The notes: a model not told the origin generated them from the letters alone. Counted from the stretch's first letter, positions 23,423-33,053 are shown. The stretch: 64,000 bases of DNA from Mycolicibacterium sp. YH-1 (GCF_022557175.1 NZ_CP092915.1:6572001-6636000), one strand, 5' to 3'. A program made the numbers and translations.

Positions 23423-24346
23423 CTAGGAGTCCAGCTGGCGCAGCAGCGCACGGGTGCGGGCGCGGCCCTCGGGCGATGCGTCGAACGTCGCGCCGACGTA
23501 CTCGTCCACGCCGGCCTCGCGAAGCTCGTTGAGCCGCCCCGTCACCTCTGCCTCATCGCCGATGATGGCGGCGTCCTCCGGACCTGCGTAACCCTCGCGG
23601 TCGAGCATCGCGCGGTACGACGGCAGGTACCCGTACATCGAGAACTGCTCGGCGGCCTGCTTGCGAACGCCGTCCACATCGTCGGTGACGCTGATCGGCA
23701 GAGCGGCGACGACCCGGACGGAGTCCTCGGGGCGACCCGCGTCGGCCGCCGCCTGACGCAGCGCCGGAGAGACGTGCCCCGACAACGTCTTCGGCCCGGT
23801 CATCCAGGTACACGTGCCCGAGGTGCGCCTGCCCGCGATCTTGAGCAGTTGGGGACCGAGCGCCGCGATGTAGACGTCGACCGGGGGCGCGTCGATCATC
23901 AGCGCACCGCACGTGGTGACCGTCTCGCCCCTCGCCTCGGCGGGCTGACCGGCCAGCAGGGGCAGCAGCCCGTCGAGGTATTCATTGAGCCTGCGCACCG
24001 GCTTGTCCCACGGGATACCCCACATCCCCTCGGTGACGGCCTGGTGCGTCATCCCGAGGCCGAGCACGAACCTGCCCGAGGACACCAGGCTGACGGTGAG
24101 CGCGCGCTGCGCCATCTGCATCGGATGCTGGTTCTGGATCGGCACCACACCGCTGGCGACCTCGATGGTGTCAACCTCGCGCAATGCCACCGCCAGGACC
24201 GTGAGAAGGTCTGGCTCGTAGGGCATTTGGCTCATCCACACCCGTTTGAAGCCCTCGTCCCGATACAGCGTGAGATTGGCAATAGTTGAGTCGATCGGCG
24301 ATCCGATTCCCGCGCCGCTGAGTTGCCCGAACATACTGAACTGCAT
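23423..24346 (-). CDS. LLM-class F420-dependent oxidoreductase
   Basis: A 307-aa luciferase-like monooxygenase-fold protein beginning MQFSMFGQLSGAG at the ATG 24346, with GGGAG about 10 nt upstream. The same frame is open far upstream to 25348, but that part lies antisense to the transporter gene, is strongly biased in composition, and is not coding. Motifs typical of F420-binding LLM enzymes are seen: the N-terminal beta-strand, a SSGRFVLGLGMTH segment, and a C-terminal GDEAEVTGRLNELREAGVDEYVGA. The family uses coenzyme F420 (plentiful in mycobacteria) to reduce or oxidise small molecules; the substrate cannot be read from sequence. It is divergent from the TDT transporter with 54 bp between starts. 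Confidence 0.8.
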   Translation of the reverse strand: MQFSMFGQLSGAGIGSPIDSTIANLTLYRDEGFKRVWMSQMPYEPDLLTVLAVALREVDTIEVASGVVPIQNQHPMQMAQRALTVSLVSSGRFVLGLGMTHQAVTEGMWGIPWDKPVRRLNEYLDGLLPLLAGQPAEARGETVTTCGALMIDAPPVDVYIAALGPQLLKIAGRRTSGTCTWMTGPKTLSGHVSPALRQAAADAGRPEDSVRVVAALPISVTDDVDGVRKQAAEQFSMYGYLPSYRAMLDREGYAGPEDAAIIGDEAEVTGRLNELREAGVDEYVGATFDASPEGRARTRALLRQLDS

Positions 24347-24400
24347 GATCCACACACTCCCACAAGTCGCCAACTGCCAAGCGCTATTCGACATCGAGCG

Positions 24401-25522
24401 ATGACCACCGAGGTGGAGCGGTTGAGGCACTTCGGCCCGAACTGGTTCGCGTCGGTGATGGGCACGGGAATCGTGGCGACGGCGGGAGCGACGCTGCCGT
24501 TGCACGTGCCCGGGCTGCGTGCCTTCTCCCAGGTCGTGTGGGTCATCGCCGCGACGCTGCTCGTCGTGCTGATCGTGGCGGTGACGGTGCAGTGGTCGCG
24601 GCATCCGACCGTGGCCCGCGGCCACGCGAGGAATCCGCAGATGGCGCACTTCTACGGCGCCGCACCCATGGCATTCATGACGGTCGGGGCAGGCGCGGTG
24701 CTGGTGGGCAAGGACCTCATCGGCGAACGCCTGGCCGTCGATCTGGCCTGGATCCTGTGGACGACGGGCACCCTCGGCGGTCTGTTCACCGCGATGACCA
24801 TCCCGTACCTGATGTTCACTCAGCTCAATGTCGGGCCCGATGCGGCGTTCGGCGGGTGGCTGATGCCCGTGGTGCCGCCGATGGTGTCCGCGGCGGGTGG
24901 TGCCCTGCTCATCCCGCATATGGCACCGGGCACGGGGCGCACCACGATGCTCTACGGCTGCTACGCCATGTTCGGGCTGTCGCTGATCGCCGCGCTGATC
25001 ATCATCTCGATGATCTGGAGCAGGCTCGCGCACTACGGGACATCGGGCACGGCGCGCGTTCCGACGCTGTGGATTGTGCTTGGCCCGTTGGGGCAGGGCA
25101 TGACGGCCGCGGGTCTGCTCGGCGCACACGCGGCGCTGGCCGTGCCAGCCGACCTGGCGTCGGGCATGGCGGTCTTCGCGATCCTCTTCGGCGTGCCGGT
25201 GTGGGGGTTCGCCGTGCTGTGGATCGCACTGGCCACGGCCCTGACGGCACGCACGATGCGCCGCGGCATGCCGTTCGCGCTGACGTGGTGGAGCCTCACG
25301 TTCCCGGTCGGCACCTTCGTCACCGGCACCACACAGTTGGCGGTGCACACCGGGCTTCCCGCGTTCAAGGTCGCGGCCGTAGTCGCGTATGCCTGCCTGC
25401 TGTGTACATGGGCTCTGGTGGCCGTCCGCACGACAGGCGGCAGCTTCGCCGGCAGCCTTTTCCAGCCACCGGCGGCCACCGGGCCGATCACCGCGTCCAA
25501 GGACCAGCCCACTAACGGCTGA
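24401..25522 (+). CDS. TDT-family (SLAC1/TehA/Mae1-like) membrane transporter
   Basis: A 373-aa polytopic protein from ATG 24401 (MTTEVERLRHFGPNWFASVMGTGIV); the frame extends 26 codons upstream into the neighbouring start region without support. It shows about ten membrane segments, including the family's N-terminal PNWFASVMGTGI signature followed by regularly spaced hydrophobic helices up to residue ~345. The TDT family (PF03595) includes tellurite-resistance TehA, malate permease Mae1, sulfite exporter Ssu1 and SLAC1 anion channels; all move small anions. Which anion is carried here is unknown. It converges on fadA2 with a strong terminator between. Confidence 0.82.
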   Translation: MTTEVERLRHFGPNWFASVMGTGIVATAGATLPLHVPGLRAFSQVVWVIAATLLVVLIVAVTVQWSRHPTVARGHARNPQMAHFYGAAPMAFMTVGAGAVLVGKDLIGERLAVDLAWILWTTGTLGGLFTAMTIPYLMFTQLNVGPDAAFGGWLMPVVPPMVSAAGGALLIPHMAPGTGRTTMLYGCYAMFGLSLIAALIIISMIWSRLAHYGTSGTARVPTLWIVLGPLGQGMTAAGLLGAHAALAVPADLASGMAVFAILFGVPVWGFAVLWIALATALTARTMRRGMPFALTWWSLTFPVGTFVTGTTQLAVHTGLPAFKVAAVVAYACLLCTWALVAVRTTGGSFAGSLFQPPAATGPITASKDQPTNG

Positions 25523-25551
25523 CGCGATGGGGCCGGAAAAAAGTTAGTGCC

Positions 25552-25591
25552 CCGTGTTGCCGTCGGGTCGGGGGGTCAGACGGCAACACGG
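25552..25591. terminator. Hairpin terminator between TDT transporter and fadA2
   Basis: A perfect 13-bp stem, CCGTGTTGCCGTC (25552-25564) with GACGGCAACACGG (25579-25591), 14-nt loop. On the minus strand it is followed within about 12 nt by TTTTTT (complement of 25536-25542), making a good intrinsic terminator for fadA2. Partial outer pairing (TTAG/CTAA) extends the stem. It can also serve the plus-strand transporter gene. Confidence 0.8.
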
Positions 25592-25664
25592 AGCTAATGG
25601 ATGTATCGCCGGGCCCTTCGGGAGCGTTACACCGCCCGCAGAAGTTTTTTGGGCCCGAATTCCG

Positions 25665-26966
25665 CTAGGCCTCCAGGATGGCCGTGACACCCTGCCCACC
25701 TGCGGCGCAGATGGAGATCAGACCGCGTGCCGGCTGCCCCGTCGCAGCCTTCTTCTCGGCGAGCTGCTTGGCCAGCTGGGCCACGATGCGCCCGCCGGTC
25801 GCGGCGAACGGATGCCCGGCGGCCAGCGAGGACCCGTTGACGTTGAGCTTGGTGCGGTCAATGGACCCGAGCGCGGCGTCCAGGCCGAGCCGTTCCTTGC
25901 AGTACTCGTCGGACTCCCACGCGGCCAGCGTCGCGAGCACCACCGAGGCGAATGCCTCGTGAATCTCGTAGAAGTCGAAGTCGCCCAGTGTCAGGCCGTT
26001 GCGGGCCAACAGCCGCGGAACGGCGTACGTCGGCGCCATCAACAGGCCGTCGTCACCGTTGACGTAGTCGACCGCCGCGGTCTCGCCGTCGACGAAGTAG
26101 GCCAGCACGGGAAGGTTGCGCTCGGCGGCCCACTCCTCGGTCGCCAGCAGCGACACTGACGCCCCGTCGGTGAGCGGCGTGGAGTTGCCTGCCGTCATGG
26201 TCGCGTCGCCCGATTTGGCGCCGAACACCGGCTTGAGCGTGGCCAGCTTCTCCGCCGACGAGTCCGGGCGCAGGTTGTTGTCGCGGTACAGCCCAAGGAA
26301 CGGGGTGACCAGATCGTCGAAGAAGCCGCGGTCATAGGCGGCGGCCATATTGCGGTGGCTGGCGGCGGCGAGTTCGTCCTGATCGACGCGCTTGACGCCC
26401 ATCTTCTTGGCGGTGATCGCGGCGTGATCGCCCATCGACAGCCCGGTGCGGGGTTCGCCGTTGGTCGGAATCTCGACGCCGACCGCTGCCGGCAGCTTGC
26501 CGACGAGCTTGAGCCTGTCGAGGTTGGACTTGGACCGGCGCAGCCCAAGCAGGACGCGACGCAGATCGTCACCGAACGCGATCGGCGCGTCCGATGTGGT
26601 GTCCACACCACCGGCGGCACCGGAGTCGTACTGACCAAGCGCGATGGCGTTGGCCACCGCGATCGTCGACTGCAGACCCGTACCGCAGGCCTGCTGAAGG
26701 TCATAGGCGGGCGTGTACGGGGACAGCGCACTGCCGAGCACGCACTCACGCATCAGGTTGAAGTCGCGGCTGTGCTTGAGCACGGCGCCGCCCACCACCG
26801 CTCCGAGCCGCTCGCCCTCGAGGTGGAACCGCTCGATGAGACCGCCCAGCGCTGCGGTGAACATGTCCTGGTTCGACGCGTTGGCGTAGGCGCCGTCCGA
26901 GCGCGCGAAGGGGATCCTGTTGCCGCCGATGATCGCCACGCGGCGGGCCGTCCTGTTCTCAGCCAC
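25665..26966 (-). CDS. fadA2: FadA2-like acetyl-CoA acyltransferase (thiolase)
   Basis: A 433-aa thiolase starting at a GTG (26966) with AAGAGG 5 nt upstream. All catalytic groups are present: nucleophile Cys94 in QQACGTGLQS, His385 in SLAAGHPFAATGG and Cys420 in ISICAAGGQG. The lengthened form (~430 aa versus ~390) matches the FadA2/FadI group. It would cleave 3-ketoacyl-CoA in beta-oxidation. Order and orientation relative to fabG4 and htdX match Rv0243-Rv0241c of M. tuberculosis, where the pair is also divergent. A palindrome CTTACTC-TG-GAGTAAG lies 50 bp upstream, shared with fabG4. Confidence 0.9.
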   Translation of the reverse strand: MAENRTARRVAIIGGNRIPFARSDGAYANASNQDMFTAALGGLIERFHLEGERLGAVVGGAVLKHSRDFNLMRECVLGSALSPYTPAYDLQQACGTGLQSTIAVANAIALGQYDSGAAGGVDTTSDAPIAFGDDLRRVLLGLRRSKSNLDRLKLVGKLPAAVGVEIPTNGEPRTGLSMGDHAAITAKKMGVKRVDQDELAAASHRNMAAAYDRGFFDDLVTPFLGLYRDNNLRPDSSAEKLATLKPVFGAKSGDATMTAGNSTPLTDGASVSLLATEEWAAERNLPVLAYFVDGETAAVDYVNGDDGLLMAPTYAVPRLLARNGLTLGDFDFYEIHEAFASVVLATLAAWESDEYCKERLGLDAALGSIDRTKLNVNGSSLAAGHPFAATGGRIVAQLAKQLAEKKAATGQPARGLISICAAGGQGVTAILEA

Positions 26967-27016
26967 TTCTACCTCTTCGGTGTCTAGGGGTGTCGAGCGT
27001 CATACTACCCACCGTT

Positions 27017-27032
27017 CTTACTCTGGAGTAAG
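27017..27032. promoter_or_regulatory. Candidate operator CTTACTC-N2-GAGTAAG, fadA2 / fabG4 divergent region
   Basis: Perfect 7-bp arms with a 2-nt centre. Contains TTAC-N6-GTAA at 27018-27031, the same core as before fadE5 and its paralogue. It is placed about midway in the 155-bp interval between the fadA2 and fabG4 starts, suited to control both. Confidence 0.6.
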
Positions 27033-27121
27033 TTCGTGATGGACACGACAGTGTGGGTACACAAATGTCTGTACCCCCTGCTCGAAACGACACACCAGGT
27101 TCTTCTCCGAAAGGCAGCGAC

Positions 27122-28474
27122 GTGGCTACCGATTTCCTGTCCCAAGTGGTCAACTCCGGGCCCGGCTCATTTCTGGCCAAACAGCTCGGCATCCCCCAGC
27201 CCCAGGAACTGCGCCGGTACCGAGCGGGCGAGCCGCCCCTGGCCGGATCGCTGCTGATAGGCGGTGACGGTCGCATCGCCGAGCCGCTGCGAAGCGCGCT
27301 GGCCGACGACTACGAACTGGTCCGCAACAACATCGGTGGACGCTGGGCGGACACGTTCGGTGGCCTGCTCTTCGACGCCACCGGCATCACCACACCCGAG
27401 GGCCTCAAGGCGCTGCACCAGTTCTTCACCCCGGTGCTGCGCAACCTCGGCGCCTCGGGGCGCGTGGTCGTCGTCGGCACCACCCCCGATGAGATCACCG
27501 ACGTCGACGAGCGCATCGCCCAGCGGGCGCTGGAGGGTTTCACGCGCTCACTCGGCAAGGAGTTGCAGCGCGGCGCGACGATCGGCCTGGTGTACGTCAC
27601 CGCTGACGCCAAGCCCGCCGCGACCGGACTCGAGTCGACCGTGCGCTTCCTGCTGTCGGCGAAGTCGGCCTACGTCGACGGGCAGGTGTTCTACGTGGGA
27701 TCCGCCGACTCGCAGCCGCCCGCCGACTGGGATAAACCACTGGACGGCAAGGTCGCGCTGGTCACCGGCGCTGCCCGTGGCATCGGCGCCAAGATCGCCG
27801 AGGTGTTCGCCCGGGACGGCGCGAAGGTCGTGGCGATCGACGTCGATCAGGCTGCCGAGGCGCTTGCCGAGACGGCGACCAAGGTCGGCGGCACCGCGCT
27901 GACACTCGACGTCACCGCCCCCGACGCCGTCGACCGCATCACCGAGCACCTGCGCGAGCACTACGACGGCCACGCCGACGTCCTGGTCAACAACGCGGGC
28001 ATAACCCGTGACAAGCTGCTGGCCAATATGGACGACGCCCGATGGGACTCCGTCGTCGCCGTCAACCTCCTTGCCCCGCAACGCCTTGCCCAGGGCCTGG
28101 TGGACAACGGCACGATCGGCGCGGGCGGCCGGATCGTCGGACTGTCGTCGATGGCGGGTATCGCGGGCAATCGCGGCCAGACCAACTACGCCGCCACCAA
28201 GGCCGGCATGATCGGCATGACACAGGCGCTGGCACCCGTGTTCGCCGCGAAGGACATCACCATCAACGCCGTCGCGCCGGGCTTCATCGAGACCAAGATG
28301 ACCGACGCGATCCCGCTGGCCACGCGCGAGGTTGGCCGCCGGCTCAACTCGTTGTTCCAGGGCGGTAAGCCCGTCGACGTCGCCGAGGCCATCGCCTACT
28401 TCGCGAGCCCCGCGTCGAATGCCGTGACCGGCAACACGATCCGGGTGTGCGGCCAGGCGATGTTGGGCGCATGA
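27122..28474 (+). CDS. fabG4: FabG4 high-molecular-weight 3-oxoacyl-thioester reductase
   Basis: A 450-aa protein from the GTG at 27122 ([23 protein letters not shown]), with AAAGG about 8 nt upstream. Earlier in-frame starts at 27065 and 27053 would add 19-23 residues. FabG4 of M. tuberculosis (Rv0242c) is 454 aa and shows the same [13 protein letters not shown] opening. The N-terminal ~200 residues form the flavodoxin-like domain special to FabG4. The C-terminal half is a short-chain dehydrogenase: cofactor loop [22 protein letters not shown], and the catalytic Ser and YxxxK in [19 protein letters not shown]. FabG4 is NADH-dependent and acts on CoA esters. It shares ATGA with htdX, so the two are translationally coupled. 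Confidence 0.9.
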   Translation: MATDFLSQVVNSGPGSFLAKQLGIPQPQELRRYRAGEPPLAGSLLIGGDGRIAEPLRSALADDYELVRNNIGGRWADTFGGLLFDATGITTPEGLKALHQFFTPVLRNLGASGRVVVVGTTPDEITDVDERIAQRALEGFTRSLGKELQRGATIGLVYVTADAKPAATGLESTVRFLLSAKSAYVDGQVFYVGSADSQPPADWDKPLDGKVALVTGAARGIGAKIAEVFARDGAKVVAIDVDQAAEALAETATKVGGTALTLDVTAPDAVDRITEHLREHYDGHADVLVNNAGITRDKLLANMDDARWDSVVAVNLLAPQRLAQGLVDNGTIGAGGRIVGLSSMAGIAGNRGQTNYAATKAGMIGMTQALAPVFAAKDITINAVAPGFIETKMTDAIPLATREVGRRLNSLFQGGKPVDVAEAIAYFASPASNAVTGNTIRVCGQAMLGA

Positions 28475-29340
28475 GCAACACCAGCGAACAGCCCAGTGGG
28501 CTCATGAACATGGTGCGGGCCGCCGCGGGTGCCGTGCCGTTCGTCTCGCGCGCCTTCGGCTCGCGCGGCAGCGGTGTGCCCGATCGCACCGTCACGGTCG
28601 AGGGTCTCGCGATCGACCCGGCCAACGTCGCCGAGTACGCCGCAGTGACCGGTCTGCGGTTCGGCGACACCGTGCCACTGACCTACCCGTTCACACTGAC
28701 CTTTCCGTCGGTGATGTCACTGGTCAGCGGATTCGACTTCCCCTTCGCCGCCATGGGTTCGGTGCACGTCGAGAACAAGATCACTCAGTACCGGCCGATC
28801 CGGGTCACCGACGTCGTCGACATCGAGGTGCACGCGGAGAATCTCCGCGAGCATCGCAAGGGCCTGCTGGTCGATGTGATCACCGAGGTGTCGGTGGGCA
28901 ACGACCTCGTCTGGCAACAGGTCACCACCTTCCTGCATCAGCAGCGCACCAGCCTGTCCGACGAGCCCAAGCCCGAGCCCAAGAGACAGCCCAAGCTGGG
29001 GCCACCGAACTCGACTCTGAGGATCACGCCCAGCCAGATCCGGCACTACGCGTCAGTCGGTGGCGACCACAACCCCATCCACACCAACCCACTGGGCGCC
29101 AAGCTGTTCGGCTTCCCGACGGTCATCGCACACGGCATGTTCAGTGCCGCCGCGGTGCTGGCCAACATCGAGGGCCGGCTACCCGACGCGGTTGAGTACT
29201 CCGTGCGCTTCGGTAAGCCCGTGCTGCTACCCGCGCGCGCCGGCCTGTACGTCGAGCGCACCGGTGACGGCTGGAATCTGGTGCTGCGCAACCTGTCGAA
29301 GGGCTACCCGCACCTGACGGCGACGCTGCGTCCGCTCTAG
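28471..29340 (+). CDS. htdX: HtdX-like (R)-3-hydroxyacyl-thioester dehydratase (MaoC fold)
   Basis: A 289-aa double-hotdog dehydratase starting at ATG 28471, inside the fabG4 stop (ATGA). The hydratase-2 signature [19 protein letters not shown] carries the catalytic Asp and His, followed by TVIAHGMFS. The N-terminal half is a second, non-catalytic hotdog (residues ~45-165), as in HtdX (Rv0241c, 280 aa). It would dehydrate the 3-hydroxyacyl product of FabG4. Its TAG shares CTAG (29337-29340) with the stop of the convergent ABC transporter gene. Confidence 0.88.
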   Translation: MSNTSEQPSGLMNMVRAAAGAVPFVSRAFGSRGSGVPDRTVTVEGLAIDPANVAEYAAVTGLRFGDTVPLTYPFTLTFPSVMSLVSGFDFPFAAMGSVHVENKITQYRPIRVTDVVDIEVHAENLREHRKGLLVDVITEVSVGNDLVWQQVTTFLHQQRTSLSDEPKPEPKRQPKLGPPNSTLRITPSQIRHYASVGGDHNPIHTNPLGAKLFGFPTVIAHGMFSAAAVLANIEGRLPDAVEYSVRFGKPVLLPARAGLYVERTGDGWNLVLRNLSKGYPHLTATLRPL

Positions 29341-31187
29341 CGCTGCCTCTGGGCTTCGTACAGACGCTTGTACAGGCCGCCCTCGGCCAACAGCGTGCGA
29401 TGGTCACCCTGCTGCGTGACGCGGCCGTCCTCGAGGACGAGGATCCGGTCCGCCACCGCGGCAATGAAGTCCATGTCGTGGCTGATCACGAGGCAGGTGC
29501 GATCCCGCGCGTAGTCGCGGATCACGCCGGTCAGTCGCGTCCGCTGGTCGGCGTCCACGTTCTCCGTCGGCTCGTCGAGCAGCAGCACCTCGGGCTGGCG
29601 TAACAGGCAGCGCGCCAAGGCGATCAACCGCTTCTGCCCGCCCGACGGCACCTGAACGTCGACCACCGTGTCGTAGCCGGCCTGCATCTTGGTCGGGTCG
29701 ACGATGATCGAGTGGACGTTAGCGTGTTTGCACGCTGCCTCGACGTCGGCGTCACTGGCCGTCGGCCGGGCCAGCCGGACGTTCTCGCGGATGGTGTCCC
29801 TGACGAAGAACGGAAACTGGGAGAGCTTCGAGACGTTCTCGCGCAGCGAGGCTCTGGTGACGTCGCCGATATCGTGATCGTCGAGGAGGATTCGGCCGCG
29901 CTGTGGATCGAAGAAGCGCAGCAGCAGGTTGAACACCGTCGACTTACCCGATCCGATACCGCCGACGAGCGCCACCGTCTCGCCCTCCGCGATGGAGAAC
30001 GACAGCCCGTCGAGGACCTTCTGCCCGGGCGTGTAGCCGAAGGTCACGTCGTCGAACACGACATTCCCGTGGACCTCACCGAGCACGACCGCGTTGGGTC
30101 GGTCCCGCACCGACGGCTGGGTGTCAAGCAGCTCGTACGTCGACGCCACGGCGGGCGACACGGACTGATAGGTGGTGTAGGCACCCAGAACCCGTTGCGC
30201 CGCCCCGAACATCGTGGGGACCATCCCGGCGAAGACCAGCAACCCCGCGAACGTCAGGCCGAAGCTCGAGCTGAACCCGATGCCGACCAGCAGCACCACG
30301 ACGGAGCTGATCGCCACGAACAACTGAGACACGTTCGCCGTGGCCTGCATCCACACCGCGCTCAATGCCGAGTTCTTTGCGGCTGTGTCCGACACCTCGT
30401 GAAACCGACTGCTGCGCAGGGGCTGTGCGTTGAACATCTGAATCTCGGCGATACCGTTCACCGTCTGCTCAAGTTCGGCACCCATCGCCCGATCAGCGAT
30501 CAGCGTCCGCTGCATCACCAGCTGGACGTTGCGCCCGGCGAACCGCAGCATCACCATGGCCAGCGGCGTGAGGATCAACGCGGCGACGGTCATCTGCCAC
30601 GAGATGGCGATCAGATAGGCGACCGCGACCGCCACCACGACCACGTCGATGAGCGGCGGCAACAGGCAGTCCGTGAGAAGCCTTTGCACACCTGCGGACT
30701 CGGACATCACCCGCTGCATCAGCGCACCGACGTGCGACTTGGAGAAGAAGTCCAGCGACAGCGTCTGGAGGTGATCGTGCACTCGCTGCCGAATGTCGGT
30801 GACGAGAACCCTTTCCACCTTCGCACCCACAAGCGCGGTGACGAAGTACATCAGCTGAGCCAGCAGCACCGACGCCCCCCACGTCGCCAGGAGCACCGCG
30901 AACGGCACCGCGCCTGCCACTTCGGCGAGCAGACCGTCGGATCGCGCGACCAGCGGGCCCCGCAAATCCCACACCCCAGCCAGGTTTCCGCTCATCGCCG
31001 CATCGGCGACGACCTGCATCATGGGCCCGAAGACCGCGACCGTGACATACGGCAGCGCCGACGCGATAACGCCGAGCACCAGCAGCGCCACGATGGGGCC
31101 ACGCACCGCCTTGAGCATGCTCAGACTGCGCACTATCAGCGTGGCGGCCTTCGGTTGCGCTGCCGTGACCTCGGCCACCCCGCTCAC
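29337..31187 (-). CDS. ABC-type exporter (fused TMD-NBD half transporter)
   Basis: A 616-aa ABC exporter with GTG start. The N-terminal ~345 residues hold six membrane segments of the ABC transmembrane type 1 domain. The C-terminal ATPase has Walker A GGIGSGKST (~407-415), signature SGGQKR (~515), Walker B LLLDEPTE (~532) and an H-loop ISHD. As a half transporter it should form a homodimer. Substrate unknown; the TMD resembles multidrug/lipid exporters. It lies 11 bp downstream of a TetR-family gene on the same strand, so a regulator-exporter operon is likely. In M. tuberculosis the matching place between htdX and Rv0238 is filled by a vapBC pair instead. Confidence 0.82.
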   Translation of the reverse strand: MSGVAEVTAAQPKAATLIVRSLSMLKAVRGPIVALLVLGVIASALPYVTVAVFGPMMQVVADAAMSGNLAGVWDLRGPLVARSDGLLAEVAGAVPFAVLLATWGASVLLAQLMYFVTALVGAKVERVLVTDIRQRVHDHLQTLSLDFFSKSHVGALMQRVMSESAGVQRLLTDCLLPPLIDVVVVAVAVAYLIAISWQMTVAALILTPLAMVMLRFAGRNVQLVMQRTLIADRAMGAELEQTVNGIAEIQMFNAQPLRSSRFHEVSDTAAKNSALSAVWMQATANVSQLFVAISSVVVLLVGIGFSSSFGLTFAGLLVFAGMVPTMFGAAQRVLGAYTTYQSVSPAVASTYELLDTQPSVRDRPNAVVLGEVHGNVVFDDVTFGYTPGQKVLDGLSFSIAEGETVALVGGIGSGKSTVFNLLLRFFDPQRGRILLDDHDIGDVTRASLRENVSKLSQFPFFVRDTIRENVRLARPTASDADVEAACKHANVHSIIVDPTKMQAGYDTVVDVQVPSGGQKRLIALARCLLRQPEVLLLDEPTENVDADQRTRLTGVIRDYARDRTCLVISHDMDFIAAVADRILVLEDGRVTQQGDHRTLLAEGGLYKRLYEAQRQR

Positions 31188-31198
31188 CCCGTTCGTCG

Positions 31199-31822
31199 CT
31201 AGCCCGCCGAGATCGAGGGCGAGTCCTTGTCCGTGGGCCGCCCCTTGAGGCCGCGCCAGAACAGGTTGATCATCAGCTCCGCGGCGTCGTTGACGTCGGT
31301 GTCACCCGTACTCACCCGATTGGCGACGGCCTCGCCCGCGCCGACGAGCGCCACGGCCATCATGTCGAAGTCGGTGTCCGGTTCCGGGTTTCGCGTACCG
31401 GTCAGCAGGAGTCTGCCGACCAGGTCGACGATGCGCTCGCGACCCTCGCGAACGGTGTGGGCGAAGGCCTGCGAGCTGGTCGCCTGGGTGTAGAGCACGA
31501 TCCACGACGACCGGTTCTCATCGATGTAGCTCAGGAACGACACCACCGCAGTGCGTAGCAGATCTCTTGGCGCCTGGGCGAAGTCGATGTTCGCGCGCAC
31601 TGAGTCGACGAACCTGGCCAGCTCGCGGTCCAGGCAGGCGCCGAACAACTCCTCCTTGGAGCCGTAGTAGAGATACAGCATCGGCTTGGAGATCTCCGCC
31701 TGCGCGGCGATCGCGTCCATCGACGTCTCGTGGTAGCCGTTCACCGAGAACATCTGGACGGCGGCGTCGAGCATCTGTTGCTCGCGCACCGCGCGCGGCA
31801 ACCGCTTCGTTCCACCTGCCAT
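31199..31822 (-). CDS. TetR-family transcriptional regulator (Rv0238-like)
   Basis: A 207-aa TetR repressor. The N-terminal HTH is clear: REQQMLDAAVQMFSVNGYHETSMDAIAAQAEISKPMLYLYYGSKEELF. The rest is helical ligand-binding domain. Size and neighbours (lpqI upstream, htdX further downstream) match Rv0238 of M. tuberculosis. It lies 28 bp after lpqI and 11 bp before the ABC exporter gene, so it may control the exporter. It is also the nearest regulator to the TTAC-N6-GTAA sites, but no link is shown. No clear operator is seen directly before its own start. Confidence 0.85.
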   Translation of the reverse strand: MAGGTKRLPRAVREQQMLDAAVQMFSVNGYHETSMDAIAAQAEISKPMLYLYYGSKEELFGACLDRELARFVDSVRANIDFAQAPRDLLRTAVVSFLSYIDENRSSWIVLYTQATSSQAFAHTVREGRERIVDLVGRLLLTGTRNPEPDTDFDMMAVALVGAGEAVANRVSTGDTDVNDAAELMINLFWRGLKGRPTDKDSPSISAG

Positions 31823-31850
31823 CAGCTCAGGGTATTCAATCGGCGGCCGA

Positions 31851-33053
31851 TCAGGACCCGCACCGAGGAGAGCGGCCCTTCATGCCGGCCACCTTCAGCA
31901 CCGAGCCATCCACCCGGCCCATGTCCAACTCGCCGCCCTCGACCGCGCTCTCGAGCCGATCGAGCACCGCGGGAACCTCACCGGTGCTCACCCACAGTGC
32001 GACGTCCGCACCGGCCTGCAGTGACCGCAGCACCGCCTCGGCCACGCCGTAGCGCTGGTTGATCGCACCCATGCTGGACAGATCGTCGGTGTACACCAGG
32101 CCACCGAACGGCGGGCCGCCGTAGCCGCCGGACCGAAGCAGATCGTAGGCCGCGGGGCTCAGGCTGGCCGGGTCCGAACCGGTGAGCCCAGGAACCTGCA
32201 TGTGCCCGACCATCACCGCGACCGGGCCTGCCGTGGTGAGCGGGCCGTAGGGCACCAGATCATTGGCCTTCAGATCGGCAAGGGGCGGCGTGACGACACC
32301 ACCGTCGTGTGAGTCGCCCGAGGAGTTGCCGTGGCCGGGGAAGTGCTTGAGCACCGGAAGCAGACCCGCGTCACGCAGTCCCTGCGCGTAGGCGCCTGCG
32401 TACTCGATGACCTTGCCCGGGTCGGAGCCGAACGACCGGTCACCGATGACGTCGTCGTCGGACTCGCTGGTGACGTCCACGACGGGCGCGAAGTCGACGT
32501 TGATGCCGAGGTTGCGCATCGCCCCTCCGCGCTGCAGGGCAATGTCGTGGACCTCCTGCGGGGTGCGGGTCTGGGCCAGCACGCGCGGGGAGGGCTGCGA
32601 CCCGATGAGACCCGACAGCCGCTGCACGCGACCGCCCTCCTCATCGACGCTGACGGCGGGCGGCAGCGGCGCCGCGGTGTCGGCCAGCTTGGGCACCGTG
32701 CCGTCGGACAGCATCGACAGGTCAGTCCAGCTCCCGATGAAGATGCCGCCGACGTGATGGTCGTTGACCACCGATCGAGCGTCGGCGGCGTCGGTCACCC
32801 CCACCATCAGCAGCTGAGCGAGCTTGTCGCGCGTCGACAGCGCCGCGAGCAGCTCCTGTCCGGCACCGCACGCGGGCACACCCGGTGTCGGTGGAAGCGA
32901 CGTCGACGTCGACAGCGGCGTTGCCGATGCCGTTGCCCCTGACGGCTCAGATTCGGGCGCCTGCGCCGAACGGACCTCCGACGAACACGCCGTCAGAGCC
33001 GACACGGCAACCAGTGCGAGTAATGCGCGGGTCCCTCCCAGTGACACAGCCAT
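31851..33053 (-). CDS. lpqI: LpqI, GH3 beta-N-acetylglucosaminidase lipoprotein (NagZ type)
   Basis: A 400-aa protein from ATG 33053; a GTG two codons earlier is also possible. A lipoprotein signal ends in LTAC within the first ~25 residues, so the mature protein is anchored to the outer face of the membrane. The GH3 catalytic domain has VSVDEEGGRVQRL and the NagZ signature KHFPGHGNSSGDSHDG, which carries the His-Asp pair special to NagZ-like enzymes. LpqI (Rv0237) releases GlcNAc from peptidoglycan muropeptides during cell-wall recycling. It is divergent from the DUF2613 gene and aftD, as in M. tuberculosis. Confidence 0.92.
   Translation of the reverse strand: MAVSLGGTRALLALVAVSALTACSSEVRSAQAPESEPSGATASATPLSTSTSLPPTPGVPACGAGQELLAALSTRDKLAQLLMVGVTDAADARSVVNDHHVGGIFIGSWTDLSMLSDGTVPKLADTAAPLPPAVSVDEEGGRVQRLSGLIGSQPSPRVLAQTRTPQEVHDIALQRGGAMRNLGINVDFAPVVDVTSESDDDVIGDRSFGSDPGKVIEYAGAYAQGLRDAGLLPVLKHFPGHGNSSGDSHDGGVVTPPLADLKANDLVPYGPLTTAGPVAVMVGHMQVPGLTGSDPASLSPAAYDLLRSGGYGGPPFGGLVYTDDLSSMGAINQRYGVAEAVLRSLQAGADVALWVSTGEVPAVLDRLESAVEGGELDMGRVDGSVLKVAGMKGRSPRCGS

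Noticed and set aside
24347..25348. Long N-terminal extension of the F420 oxidoreductase frame
   Set aside because: Antisense to the TDT transporter, biased composition; homology begins only at 24346.
29712..31202. 496-aa plus-strand frame over the ABC exporter
   Set aside because: His/Arg-rich antisense shadow without motifs.
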